Origin: Bifidobacterium canis
GTDB lineage: Bacteria; Actinomycetota; Actinomycetes; Actinomycetales; Bifidobacteriaceae
Length of the DNA: 64,000 bases
Reading direction: 5' to 3'
NCBI RefSeq assembly: GCF_009727065.1
Contig: NZ_WNLP01000006.1
Location: 62,001-126,000 of the forward strand
Below the pieces are notes generated by a model. That model made no database searches. It saw only the letters and a list, made by a program, of their open reading frames with translations, and was not told the origin of the DNA. Position 1 is the stretch's first letter; each line of letters starts with the position of its first letter. The translations under genes and the position numbers were made by a program. Shown one piece after another: positions 55,886 to 64,000 of the stretch.

Positions 55886-56296
55886 TTGAAGTCCTCCTCG
55901 ATTCCTGGGTTTTGCAAAAGTGTGATGTTCACTTACCGTTTGCAGATTGCTTACGGAACATATGCCGGGCACTTGAATAAGTGACCTGCATCACAATGTA
56001 CCGAAAAGAGATACGCTTGTCTAGTCTGCGTCGTGTCGTTCCATTCGTGTTCTATTCCTATCTTTTTTGTTAAGATTATTGAGTGAAACGAACATTCTTG
56101 GCAGTATTTCACTCGATTTGTTCTTATTTGTGATGTTTTTGTATACAAAACACACGTCCGAAAACCAGTTCTATAAATTACTTTTTAAAAATTACTTAGT
56201 TGAGTGTTATCAGCGTATTTAACTTTCACCAAGCACTTTTATAAAGTATGATGTTTTCCAGAACAGCATATCCGCCAACACCGCGAATGGAGAGCC
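55886..56296. promoter_or_regulatory. Divergent regulatory gap between adhE and the ROK gene
   Basis: A 411-base AT-rich gap with no gene. It holds inverted repeats AAGTG-N7-CACTT (55918-55934) and CACTT-N4-AAGTG (55970-55983) near adhE, and the perfect palindrome TTTTGTATACAAAA (56137-56150). AdhE is under NADH-sensing Rex control in many Gram-positives; these repeats only loosely resemble a Rex box. The last palindrome is a good candidate operator for the ROK regulator. Confidence 0.5.
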
Positions 56297-57433
56297 ATGA
56301 TAAAGGGATCGTCAACGATGTCGGTCAAAGAACTCAACAAGCGCGCCATGACAGCCTTTCTCTACACCCACGGTCCGGCTACGAAGCAGATGCTCGAGCG
56401 CGAATTGGGACTGAGTCTGCCCACAATCACACAAAATCTGCGCATACTCGAAGACGAGGGTCTTGTTCACAAAGCGGAACAACTCGACTCCACAGGTGGA
56501 CGCAAAGCGCAGACTTTTGCGTTCACGCCGACTCATCGCGCCGCCATCGGCGTCACGATGCGCTCGAGTGGTCTGACCATGTGCGCGGTCGATTTGAGCG
56601 GCGAGGTGATAGCGCGCCGCGTGCGCCTGATCTCATACCGCAACACCGACAGCTACTATCAGCAGATGGGCACGATCATCAACTCCTTCGCGCAAAGCGT
56701 CGCGAAGAATTGCGGGCAGGTGCTCGGCGTCGCGTTCTCGATCCAAGGCATCGTGGACGCGAGCGGCACGACGATCACATTCGGCAAAATCATGCAGAAC
56801 ACCGGACTCAGCCTCGATGAGATCGCGCAGAACGTGGACTATCCGTGCATCATGATCCACGACTCCGACGCCGCCGCAATGGCTGAACTCTGGTTCGATC
56901 ACTCGCTCAGCGACGCCGTGTGCGTGTATCTCGACCGGCGACCGGGCGGCGCGGTTATCGTCAGCGGCGCGCTCTATCAGGGGCCGAATCTGTGCAACGG
57001 CACGATCGAGCATATGACGTTGATTCCGGGAGGTAAACTCTGCTACTGCGGTCAGCACGGCTGCATGGATGTCTACTGCTCGCCGGAGACGCTCGCGGAA
57101 GACGGAGAAAGTCTTTCGGGCTTCTTCAGCGTGCTTGAGCAGGGCGAGCAGGAGCATAGGCGCAGATTCAACGAGTGGCTTGGCAATGTGGCGCAAGCCA
57201 TATGCAATATTCGCGGACTGCTCGCCGGCGACATCATCATCGGCGGCGAGGCCGCGCATTTCCTCGACGAACACGATATCGCGCATCTTCGCGAACTCGT
57301 CGAGGAACGCAGCGCTTTCCACACCGACCACTTCGCATTGCGCAAGAGTCTGTGCCTCGACGATCAGAACGAGATAGGCGCGGCGTTGCGTTTCGTGCAG
57401 TCCTACATAGACGAGGTTTGCAGCGCAATTTAG
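56297..57433 (+). CDS. ROK-family transcriptional regulator
   Basis: A 378-residue sugar-responsive repressor. The N-terminal winged helix (about 10-75: GPATKQMLERELGLSLPTIT) is followed by a ROK sugar-kinase-like domain with the zinc motif in CYCGQHGCMDVYC preceded by EHMTLIPGG. The ATP-binding side is degenerate, typical of NagC/XylR-type members. Directly upstream of glgX on the same strand and divergent from adhE, so it may control either; a glycogen or maltose-related signal is a guess. Confidence 0.9.
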   Translation: MIKGSSTMSVKELNKRAMTAFLYTHGPATKQMLERELGLSLPTITQNLRILEDEGLVHKAEQLDSTGGRKAQTFAFTPTHRAAIGVTMRSSGLTMCAVDLSGEVIARRVRLISYRNTDSYYQQMGTIINSFAQSVAKNCGQVLGVAFSIQGIVDASGTTITFGKIMQNTGLSLDEIAQNVDYPCIMIHDSDAAAMAELWFDHSLSDAVCVYLDRRPGGAVIVSGALYQGPNLCNGTIEHMTLIPGGKLCYCGQHGCMDVYCSPETLAEDGESLSGFFSVLEQGEQEHRRRFNEWLGNVAQAICNIRGLLAGDIIIGGEAAHFLDEHDIAHLRELVEERSAFHTDHFALRKSLCLDDQNEIGAALRFVQSYIDEVCSAI

Positions 57434-57630
57434 AAATAGCAATAAAAACCCCGGGAAGCAAGTCGGTCATAGATCGCATATCTGTCGATTATTCTGGCAG
57501 AGCAATCGCAAACTTTACATATTGCGCGAACTTTCGCAGAAAGTATCATTACGCAGCGGATTACGCTCACAAAGCAATGAATCGCGGTGCCGCATTGCTT
57601 TCACCGCGGCTTCGCCCTTACTATGAGAGC

Positions 57631-60269
57631 ATGCAGTTACAGAAATTACATCGTTACGCCACGCGCCCTGGATTTTTTACACCGATGACGGCGGCGCTGA
57701 CGTCGTTGTTCGTTCTGAAACAGCGGAGCAGTTGTGGGTGAGCGTGCTCGAACCGCTCGACCAGCCGAGCGCGTTCTACAATCAGGCGGTTCGTTTGCCA
57801 GACGACGCCACCGACGAGCAGTTCATCGAATACATGCACCACTACAAGATTTGCTCGCGCGTCGTACCGCAGATAGGTGCACGCGAAACTTTGCTGCAAA
57901 TGTCGGGCCCGAATTACGGGCTGTGGTACAGGCATCTCGACAAGGCTTGGGACGGCCTGCACTACGGATTCCGCGCAGACGGCGCATGGGATCCGCACCA
58001 CGGACTGCGCTTCAACCCGCACAAGTTCCTCATCGACCCATATTCGAAGGGCATCGAAGGCAGCATGAAACTCAACCCGTCGATGTTCGCGTATCAGAGC
58101 GAGCTTGGCGACGACGGCAGGATTCACGGCGACATCTACGGCGCGATGAGCACGGTCGATTCGCTGGGTTCCTGCCCTGTTTCCGTGGCCATCGACGACC
58201 GCGACACCCGCAAGCATGACGGGGATCCGAGCCACCCGCATGTGCCGTGGAGCAAAACCGTGGTGTATGAGTTGCATGTGAAGGGGTTCACCAAGAACGC
58301 ACCGTGGCTGCCGGAAGAACTGCGCGGCACATATGCCGGACTCGCGCACCCGACCACGCTCGCGTATTTGCAGGATCTGGGCGTCACGTCGATCGAGCTG
58401 CTGCCGATCATGGCGAAGCAGTCTGAAGTGTTCCTTCAGGAGCGCGACCGCACGAATTACTGGGGATATTCCACACTGAACTTCTTCTCCCCCGAACCCA
58501 GCTATGCCACGAAAAAGGCGCAGAGCAAGGGTGCCGGCGCAGTGCGCAACGAAGTGATCAACATGGTGCGCGCCCTGCATGAAGCCGGCTTCGAAGTGCT
58601 GATGGATGTCGTGTATAACCACACATGCGAAGGCGGCAACGGAGGCCCGAGCGTGTGTTGGCGCGGGCTCGACAATCTCTCGTTCTACCGTCAGCAGGCG
58701 CAACGCCCCGGCGAGCTTGAAGACACGACAGGCTGCGGCAACACCATTGACTTCACTGATACGCATAACATCACATTCGCAGTGGATTCGCTGCGCTATT
58801 GGGCCAAGCGCATCGGCATCGACGGATTCCGCTTCGATCTCGGCGTCTCGCTGGCACGACTCAAAGGCGTGTTCACCCCATACCACCCATTCCTCTACGC
58901 GCTGCGCTCCGACCAACTGCTTGGCAACCTGAAGCTGATCATGGAGCCTTGGGATTTGGGCTTCCAAGGTTGGCGCACCGGCCAGTTCCTCTCCCCCTTC
59001 GGCGAATGGAACGACCGTTTCCGCGACACCACTCGCCAATTCTGGCTCTCCGACATCAATCAGGCCGCTGGCCATGGCGTGATCACGATGCAGGAGATGG
59101 CGACGCGCCTGTGCGGTTCCGCCGACCTGTTCGCCACCGACCCCGGCCGTGGAGCGACTTCCTCAGTGAACTACATCAGCGCGCACGACGGCTTCACGCT
59201 TGCGGATTTGACGAGCTACGACCACAAGCACAATGAGGCGAACGGCGAGAACAACAACGATGGCACGAACGTGAATCATTCGGCGAATTTCGGCGTGGAA
59301 GGCCCGACCGACGATTTGAGCATCGAAAACGCCCGCGAACGTTCACGCATGAACATGCTCGGCACGCTCATGCTCTCCCTCGGCACGCCGATGATGCTCG
59401 CCGGCGACGAGTTCGGCAATTCGCAGGGTGGCAACAATAACGCCTATTGCCAAGACAACGAGATCACCTGGCTTGACTGGGATTGGCTCAATTGCACCGA
59501 GGAGACGCCGGAATCCCGCCAGCTTGAAGCCACCTCGAACCTGATCGCCGTGCGCAAATCGCTCGACATCTACAATCACGAGGAGTTCTTCACCAGGCTC
59601 TCCCAGCTCGGGCTGCTGAAACCGTCGAGCCGTGTGCAGTGGTCGTTGCCAGACGGCACGATGCCGATCGATCAGGACTGGAGCAACCCAGCCATCCGTT
59701 CGTTCATGATGCATCTGCATTTCAAGAACGAATCCGATGCGGTGATCGTCGTCAATGGCAGTGAGAATAACCAGCAGATGCACTTGCCCGCCGACTCGTC
59801 GTTCCACCTGCTGTGGTCTTCGGCGCAGACAACCGGCGAAAAACCGGCTCCCGGCACGAGCGTCGCGAAGTTCAAGCCGCGCACCGCAATGCCTCCGCTC
59901 ACGGAAACGCTGCAGCACAAGCGCGATACCTTGCCGATGCACGATCTCGATCATGCCACCGGAGTGTCTCAGCCACTCCCTCAAGCGCACCCGTCTCATC
60001 TGAGCGAAGACGAGACGCATATGCTCGAGTCTATTTTCGACAAGCGTATTCAAGACACGATCGACAAGCATATGGCGAATAACAGCTGGCAATCTGTGCA
60101 GAACACCGAATCTGCGTCAGTGAACAACAAGCCGGCGAATACTTCAGATTCCTCCAAGTCTGCCGAATCGCAAAGTGCCGGCGGCGAGCATGAAGTTGCC
60201 GACAACGTGTGGACGTTCCCAGCACTGAGCATCAGCATCATGTTGCAAAGCTCGCATCAGCATTGGTGA
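57631..60269 (+). CDS. glgX: Glycogen debranching enzyme GlgX, frameshifted near the start as read
   Basis: Hydrolyses alpha-1,6 branches of limit-trimmed glycogen. About 879 residues after repair. The start MQLQKLHRYATRPG is at 57631; the frame as read is lost after GFF, and one more T in the run 57673-57678 restores YTDDGGADVVVRSETAEQL and the body beginning WVSVLEPLDQP (57732 on). A CBM48-like domain (about 1-150) precedes the GH13 core with DGFRFDLGVSL (nucleophile Asp), LIMEPWDLGFQG (acid/base Glu) and SAHDGFTLADLTS. The C-terminal domain carries an added low-complexity stretch of about 100 residues before the final VWTFPALSISIML. It has its own terminator. Confidence 0.94.
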
Positions 60270-60284
60270 CGAGCCTGTGAGCCT

Positions 60285-60315
60285 GTGTATTGCGCGGTAC
60301 GAGAGCGCAATACAC
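60285..60315 (+). terminator. Terminator of glgX
   Basis: GTGTATTGCGC and GCGCAATACAC pair perfectly around nine bases. It begins 16 bases past the stop; no T-run follows. Confidence 0.7.
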
Positions 60316-60327
60316 GGCACAGAATGC

Positions 60328-60365
60328 AGAAAGACCGCCCCACATAATGTGGAACGGTCTTTTCT
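60328..60365 (-). terminator. Terminator of rplM-rpsI
   Basis: AGAAAGACCG and CGGTCTTTTCT form the outer stem, with CACAT/GTGG extending it. It lies 17 bases after the rpsI stop and runs into TTTCTGC on the minus strand. Confidence 0.8.
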
Positions 60366-60381
60366 CGTATATACAGAAGAC

Positions 60382-60873
60382 TTAACGCTTCGAGAACTGC
60401 GGAGCGCGACGTGCCTTGTGCAGACCAGCCTTCTTGCGCTCGACGACGCGAGCGTCGCGAGTCAGGAAGCCGGCCTTCTTCAGGGCGGCGCGGTTGGCGT
60501 CACGGTCGATCGCGTTGAGTGCGCGGGCAACGCCCAGGCGGATTGCACCAGCCTGGCCGGTGGTGCCACCACCGTCAACGAGAACGATCGCGTCGAACTT
60601 GCCTTCGAGCTTCAGGAGCACGATCGGCGAGTTGACTTCACGCTGGAGCAGCTTCGACGGGAAGTACTCTTCGAGCGTACGGCCATTGATCTTCCATTCG
60701 CCGGTTCCCGGAACCAGGCGAACACGGGCAACGGCTTCCTTGCGACGACCGGTGCCATAGCCAGGAGCGATCGTGGAGGTGCCGGTGCCAGCGCCCGAGT
60801 TGGTCTCGGTGGTGAATGCAGCGGTGGTTTCCTCGGTCTCAGTAACCGCGGAGTTGTTGGTATTCTCAGCCAT
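60382..60873 (-). CDS. rpsI: 30S ribosomal protein S9
   Basis: A 163-residue S9. The first 35 residues are an added Thr/Asn/Glu-rich head; the core has [39 protein letters not shown] and the invariant C-terminal RRAPQFSKR, whose tail reaches the P-site tRNA. GAAGGAGA precedes the ATG. Second gene of the rplM-rpsI operon. Confidence 0.97.
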   Translation of the reverse strand: MAENTNNSAVTETEETTAAFTTETNSGAGTGTSTIAPGYGTGRRKEAVARVRLVPGTGEWKINGRTLEEYFPSKLLQREVNSPIVLLKLEGKFDAIVLVDGGGTTGQAGAIRLGVARALNAIDRDANRAALKKAGFLTRDARVVERKKAGLHKARRAPQFSKR

Positions 60874-60892
60874 TGTTCTTATCTCCTTCGGT

Positions 60893-61342
60893 TCACTTTG
60901 CCTGCTGCGAGACCTGTTCGATCTCGTAGACCTTCGGCGCCTGGCCAAGGTGCGGATGCTGGTCGCCTGCGAACACGCGCAGACGGGTCAGCTGAACCTT
61001 GGAAAGCTTGTTCTTTGGCAGCATGCCCTTGACAGCGTGCATGATGATGCGCTCAGGCTTGTTCTTGAGCAGCTCAGCATACGTGTCACGACGAAGACCA
61101 CCAGGACGGCCGGAGTGGGAATAGAGTTCCTTGTCCAGCTTGTCGCCAGTCAGAGCGATCTTGTCGGCATTGATGATGATCACATAGTTGCCGGAATCGG
61201 CATGTGGTGCGAAGGACGGCTTGTTCTTGCCGCGCAGCAGGTTGGCTGCGGCGACGGAGAGACGGCCGAGAACGACGTCGGTGGCGTCGATGATGTACCA
61301 GTCATGAGTCAGATCAGCTGGCTTCGGTGTGAAAGTTTTCAC
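60893..61342 (-). CDS. rplM: 50S ribosomal protein L13
   Basis: A 149-residue early-assembly protein: [20 protein letters not shown], the [20 protein letters not shown] motif and [20 protein letters not shown]. The GTG at 61342 is used because AAAGG lies nine bases upstream and it gives the family length; longer in-frame readings start in unrelated sequence. Precedes rpsI. Confidence 0.96.
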   Translation of the reverse strand: MKTFTPKPADLTHDWYIIDATDVVLGRLSVAAANLLRGKNKPSFAPHADSGNYVIIINADKIALTGDKLDKELYSHSGRPGGLRRDTYAELLKNKPERIIMHAVKGMLPKNKLSKVQLTRLRVFAGDQHPHLGQAPKVYEIEQVSQQAK

Positions 61343-61599
61343 GATATACCTTTTCTTTATATTGTGTTTCGGATCGTCCGGCGTGGGTTGGTTAGTCCCT
61401 TGGCTTTCAGATCTCATTACCGTGGGCTCCCTGAAAGTCCTTATGCGAGTGGGAAAGCGCTTTGAAGGACCCCGTAGGGAAACACAACAATCTATTAGTG
61501 TACCGCATTGCTTGACATTTTCACCCACCGCACGAGCCGTTTCATTGCGGCTTCATCGAGCGCTTGATTTTACTCCTACAACGCTCAAACAACCTCCGA

Positions 61600-62106
61600 T
61601 CAGTGCTGCACGGGCGCGATTTGGAGGGAGACCTGCACGCCGTTGGCACTGACGAACTGCGTGCCGACCTCATGGAACCCCATTGACTCGTGGAACTTCA
61701 GACTCGGCTCGTTGTAGGGAATCGTGTCGATTTCGGCGGCCACCACTGGAGATTCGGTTTCGCGCGCGAGGTCAAACACCGCATCATAGATCGCGCGCCC
61801 CACTCCCCTGCCGCGGTAGGGAGCGTCGATGGCGATGCGGTCGACATATACGAACTGCGGATAGCGTTGCGCGAACCAGTGGTAGTTCTGGCTGTCGTAG
61901 GCATCGAAACCGTCTCTCATCACAATGGCGAACGCGGCAGGGGCACTGTCCACTTCAGCGATGAATGTGCGCAACGCCCCTTCGTCGAGTTTGCGAAGAT
62001 GGGCTTCGTCCATCGGCGAGAGCACCGCCACGTTCTCCTCATTGACCCGCAGAATGAACGGGTAATCCTCTTCACGCGCTTCTCGAAGCACTACGTCGCC
62101 GCTCAT
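61600..62106 (-). CDS. GNAT-family N-acetyltransferase
   Basis: A 168-residue enzyme that transfers an acetyl group from acetyl-CoA to an unknown amine. The acetyl-CoA-binding motif is VDRIAIDAPYRGRGVGRAIY; other GNAT landmarks are the N-terminal VLREAREEDYPFILRVNEEN and the C-terminal YNEPSLKFHESMGFHEVG. It starts 33 bases after the methyltransferase gene, so the two are probably one operon. Confidence 0.88.
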   Translation of the reverse strand: MSGDVVLREAREEDYPFILRVNEENVAVLSPMDEAHLRKLDEGALRTFIAEVDSAPAAFAIVMRDGFDAYDSQNYHWFAQRYPQFVYVDRIAIDAPYRGRGVGRAIYDAVFDLARETESPVVAAEIDTIPYNEPSLKFHESMGFHEVGTQFVSANGVQVSLQIAPVQH

Positions 62107-62139
62107 GTACCATCCTCTCTAATATGCAGCTGCTCCAAG

Positions 62140-62889
62140 TTATGGTTTGACGCTCCAAGTGGCGATGAAGGTTGGGATGCTCAGCTCGTGGAGGCGTCCG
62201 TCACCATTCGTGTCTTCATACAGCGAGCGCAGCACGAAGCCAGCGTTGAGCTGACCACCGATCTGCTCTTCGAGTGTGTGCGAGAACTGCATGCCGCCAT
62301 CGTCTTGCTCCAGCTCAAGACGATCCTCTTCGCTGACGAGCGGGTTGAACGGGAGACCGTGCACGATCTTCGTTTCGGTGGAGTCCACGATGTAGTTGAC
62401 GCCGGTGTCGTAGCCGCCGAGGAAGGAGCCACCTGAGCTCAGCACGCGGAAGCATTCGCGGAACACTGGCTCGACCTGTTCGATGTAGCAGTTCGATACC
62501 GGGTGGAGAATCAGATCGAAGGAATCATCGGCGAACGGCAACGGCTGGGTCATGTCGGCCTGCACCACATTGATGTCGTAGCCTTCGCGCTGCGACACCT
62601 CGAGTTCGCTTTCGCATTGGCGGGTCGAATAGTCGAGCACTGTGCACTGTGCGCCAAGGGCTGCCATAATCGGCATCTGCTGAGCGCCGCCGCTCGCCAA
62701 ACCGAGCACGCGCTTGCCTCGCACATCACCAACCCATTCGTGAGGAACGGGTTTCGTGGGCGTGAGCAGTATGTCCCAGTCCCCTCGCTTCGCACGCTCA
62801 AAATCCTCGTGGGAGATGGGCTCGCCCCATTGCCAACCGTCATCGACCCAGCGGTCGGTGGTTTGCGCGTTTATACTCTGGTAATCCAT
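62140..62889 (-). CDS. Class I SAM-dependent methyltransferase
   Basis: A 249-residue Rossmann-fold methyltransferase of unknown substrate. Motif I (KRVLGLASGGAQQMPIMAAL), the SAM-ribose acid in CTVLDYS, VVQADMTQPLPFADDSFDLI and a core continuing through FRECFRVLSSGGSFLGGYD fit small-molecule methyltransferases of the UbiE/Methyltransf_11 type. The ATG at 62889 has AAGGAAA five bases upstream; earlier in-frame codons lie in the repeat array's flank. Its promoter must sit between the gene and the 51-bp array, which begins 70 bases upstream. Confidence 0.88.
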   Translation of the reverse strand: MDYQSINAQTTDRWVDDGWQWGEPISHEDFERAKRGDWDILLTPTKPVPHEWVGDVRGKRVLGLASGGAQQMPIMAALGAQCTVLDYSTRQCESELEVSQREGYDINVVQADMTQPLPFADDSFDLILHPVSNCYIEQVEPVFRECFRVLSSGGSFLGGYDTGVNYIVDSTETKIVHGLPFNPLVSEEDRLELEQDDGGMQFSHTLEEQIGGQLNAGFVLRSLYEDTNGDGRLHELSIPTFIATWSVKP

Positions 62890-62959
62890 GGCAGTTTCCT
62901 TACCTGCGTAAGCATTGATTGGTTCTAGGCTACGTGACGGAGCGGTCAAACACCGTGAG

Positions 62960-63635
62960 CATACTACTTCTGTTAACTGCACGCCAACGCGAATTTTCAC
63001 GCACAGTTAGCAGGAGCAAATTGTTAACTGCAGCTGAGTGAGCCTCCTTGCGTGCATCCAACAGAACGGAGCTGCTCCGTGTGCACCAGTAGCCATCCTC
63101 GCGTGCAAACAACAGAATGATTATGCTAAATGCACGCTGATGAAGCTCTTCGCGTGCATCCAACAGAACGGACATGCTCATTGCACGCCAGCAATGCTCC
63201 TCGCCTGCAATCAACAGAATTGGCCTGCGGAATGCACGCGAACAAAGCTCCTCGCGTGCAGCCAACAGAATGAAGCTGTTCAGAGCATATGAGCAAGGCT
63301 CTTCACGTGCACACAACAGAAGAGAACTGCTAGATGCAGTCCAACAGGCTGCTTCGAGTGCAGCCAACAGAATGAAAGTGCTGAAAGCTAATGAAGAAGC
63401 GTCGACGTGCACACTGAGCAGAATTGACCTGCTGGCTGCAGGCGAACAAAGCTGCTCACGTGCAATTAGCAGAACCGGGCTGTTCCGTGCGCGTAAACGG
63501 TTCTCCTCACGTGCACGCAACAGAAGAGAGCTGCTGGATGCACGCAAACGAAGCCTCCTGCGTGCAAATAACAGAATTATTCTGCTCAATGTGCGCGAGC
63601 GATGGCTCCAACGGGCATTGAGCAGAATATACCTG
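62960..63635. repeat. Tandem array of 14 diverged 51-bp dyad units
   Basis: Units start at 62960, 63011, 63062, 63113, 63164, 63215, 63266, 63317, 63368, 63419, 63470, 63521, 63572 and 63623, exactly 51 bases apart with no exception. Consensus: CAGAA-N5-CTG-CT, then ATGCACGC, then AAGCTCCT, then CGTGCA-N2-CAA. GCGTGC and GCACGC face each other across the CAG/CTG centre, so each unit can fold as a hairpin of about 45 bases. Individual units differ at many positions, and the changes come in runs rather than every third base. Because 51 is divisible by three, frames stay open on both strands and give meaningless 17-residue repeats. Confidence 0.92.
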
Positions 63636-63701
63636 CGGAAAGCAGGCAGAGATGCCACTGACTCAGGCAGGTCGATGCACGCAGGCGGAAGAGCATAGCA
63701 A

Positions 63702-63731
63702 AATGGGCGGCAGGAGAACCTACCGCCCATT
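63702..63731 (-). terminator. Terminator of malQ
   Basis: AATGGGCGG and CCGCCCATT pair perfectly around a 12-base loop; the minus-strand transcript ends ATTTTGC. It lies 17 bases after the malQ stop and separates malQ from the 51-bp array. Confidence 0.82.
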
Positions 63732-63747
63732 GCAGGAGAATAGCGAA

Positions 63748-64000
63748 TCAGCTGTTCATGATCTTGGTGATGCGCTGAAGCAGATCGGAGTCGAAGAGGT
63801 CTTCGAGCGCAACGTTCTTGCCGTCATAGTCGGCAAGCGGAATGCGCCAGTTCGGGTATTCGTTGTCGGTTCCCGGCTGGTTCTGCGTGCGGCGCTCGCC
63901 AACGGCGTCGACGAACGAAACGGCCTGCAGCTTGCACGGCGAGCTCTTGAGGGCGCGGTAGAGCGCTTCGACGATCTCCTGCCAGCGGCCTTCTTCGTTG
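63748..64000 (-). CDS. malQ: 4-alpha-glucanotransferase (amylomaltase), C-terminal part only
   Basis: The last 83 residues are present; the rest lies outside the right edge. The segment WQEIVEALYRALKSSPCKLQ, then VDAVGERRTQNQPGTDNEYPN and WRIPLADY is the conserved C-terminal end of GH77 amylomaltases. The enzyme rearranges maltodextrins by moving alpha-1,4 glucan segments, working with GlgX and Pgm in glycogen and maltose use. Confidence 0.92.
   Translation of the reverse strand, partial: NEEGRWQEIVEALYRALKSSPCKLQAVSFVDAVGERRTQNQPGTDNEYPNWRIPLADYDGKNVALEDLFDSDLLQRITKIMNS

Noticed and set aside
63038..63698. Repeat protein encoded by the 51-bp array
   Set aside because: Frames are open on both strands simply because the unit length is a multiple of three and near-palindromic; base changes do not follow codon positions and no ribosome binding site stands out.

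Overview
The window reads as the chromosome of a high-GC actinobacterium, almost certainly a Bifidobacterium. Supporting this are the bifunctional AdhE next to the S10 ribosomal operon, the glycogen enzymes GlgX, MalQ and Pgm, an actinobacterial PspC/NarL-type two-component system, paired DUF4037/DUF4125-type genes, the tiny bS22-like ribosomal protein and strong actinobacterial codon use. No rRNA, CRISPR array, phage or complete insertion sequence was seen.

Layout. 1-3 kb: a partial Pro/Gln-rich protein, lysS, tRNA-Pro and a small hicAB toxin-antitoxin locus. 3-8 kb: divergent envelope-stress genes (PspC protein and partner against a PspC histidine kinase and response regulator). 8-21.7 kb: TPR-DUF4037/DUF4125 pair, membrane alpha/beta hydrolase, tRNA-Ser, serS, lipid-kinase homologue, pgm, RNase H, rpiA, bS22-like protein, radA. 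21.7-29 kb: ribF-truB-rbfA and nusA-infB. 29-34.7 kb: lipoprotein, a second tRNA-Ser, a large cell-wall-anchored surface protein and truA. 34.8-50 kb: the ribosomal superoperons (S10-spc cluster, secY-adk, infA-rpmJ-rpsM-rpsK-rpoA-rplQ), all on the minus strand. 50-53 kb: an accessory block (AbiEi/DUF559-like gene and YwiC-like membrane protein) bounded by inverted repeat arrays. 53-64 kb: adhE, ROK regulator, glgX, rplM-rpsI, acetyltransferase, methyltransferase, a 51-bp repeat array and the 3' end of malQ.

The most unusual content is three non-coding arrays of short dyad-symmetric sites at very regular spacing. Two (six and four copies of GAGAATTATTCTC-like sites every 52-53 bp) lie in opposite orientation around the accessory block and share a perfect 41-bp inverted repeat. 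The third has 14 units spaced exactly 51 bp apart between the methyltransferase gene and malQ, each unit a hairpin-like dyad centred on CAGAA-N5-CTG. Both spacings are close to five DNA helical turns. I recognise no described element that matches.

A second pattern is technical. Ten loci (tRNA-Pro, hicA, the response regulator, the DUF4125 gene, nusA, the surface protein twice, truA, the AbiEi-like gene, glgX) are broken, and nine of them are repaired by adding one base to a homopolymer run. Because nusA, truA and a tRNA are included, homopolymer under-calling is the likeliest cause, and these genes are annotated at full length with the break noted.
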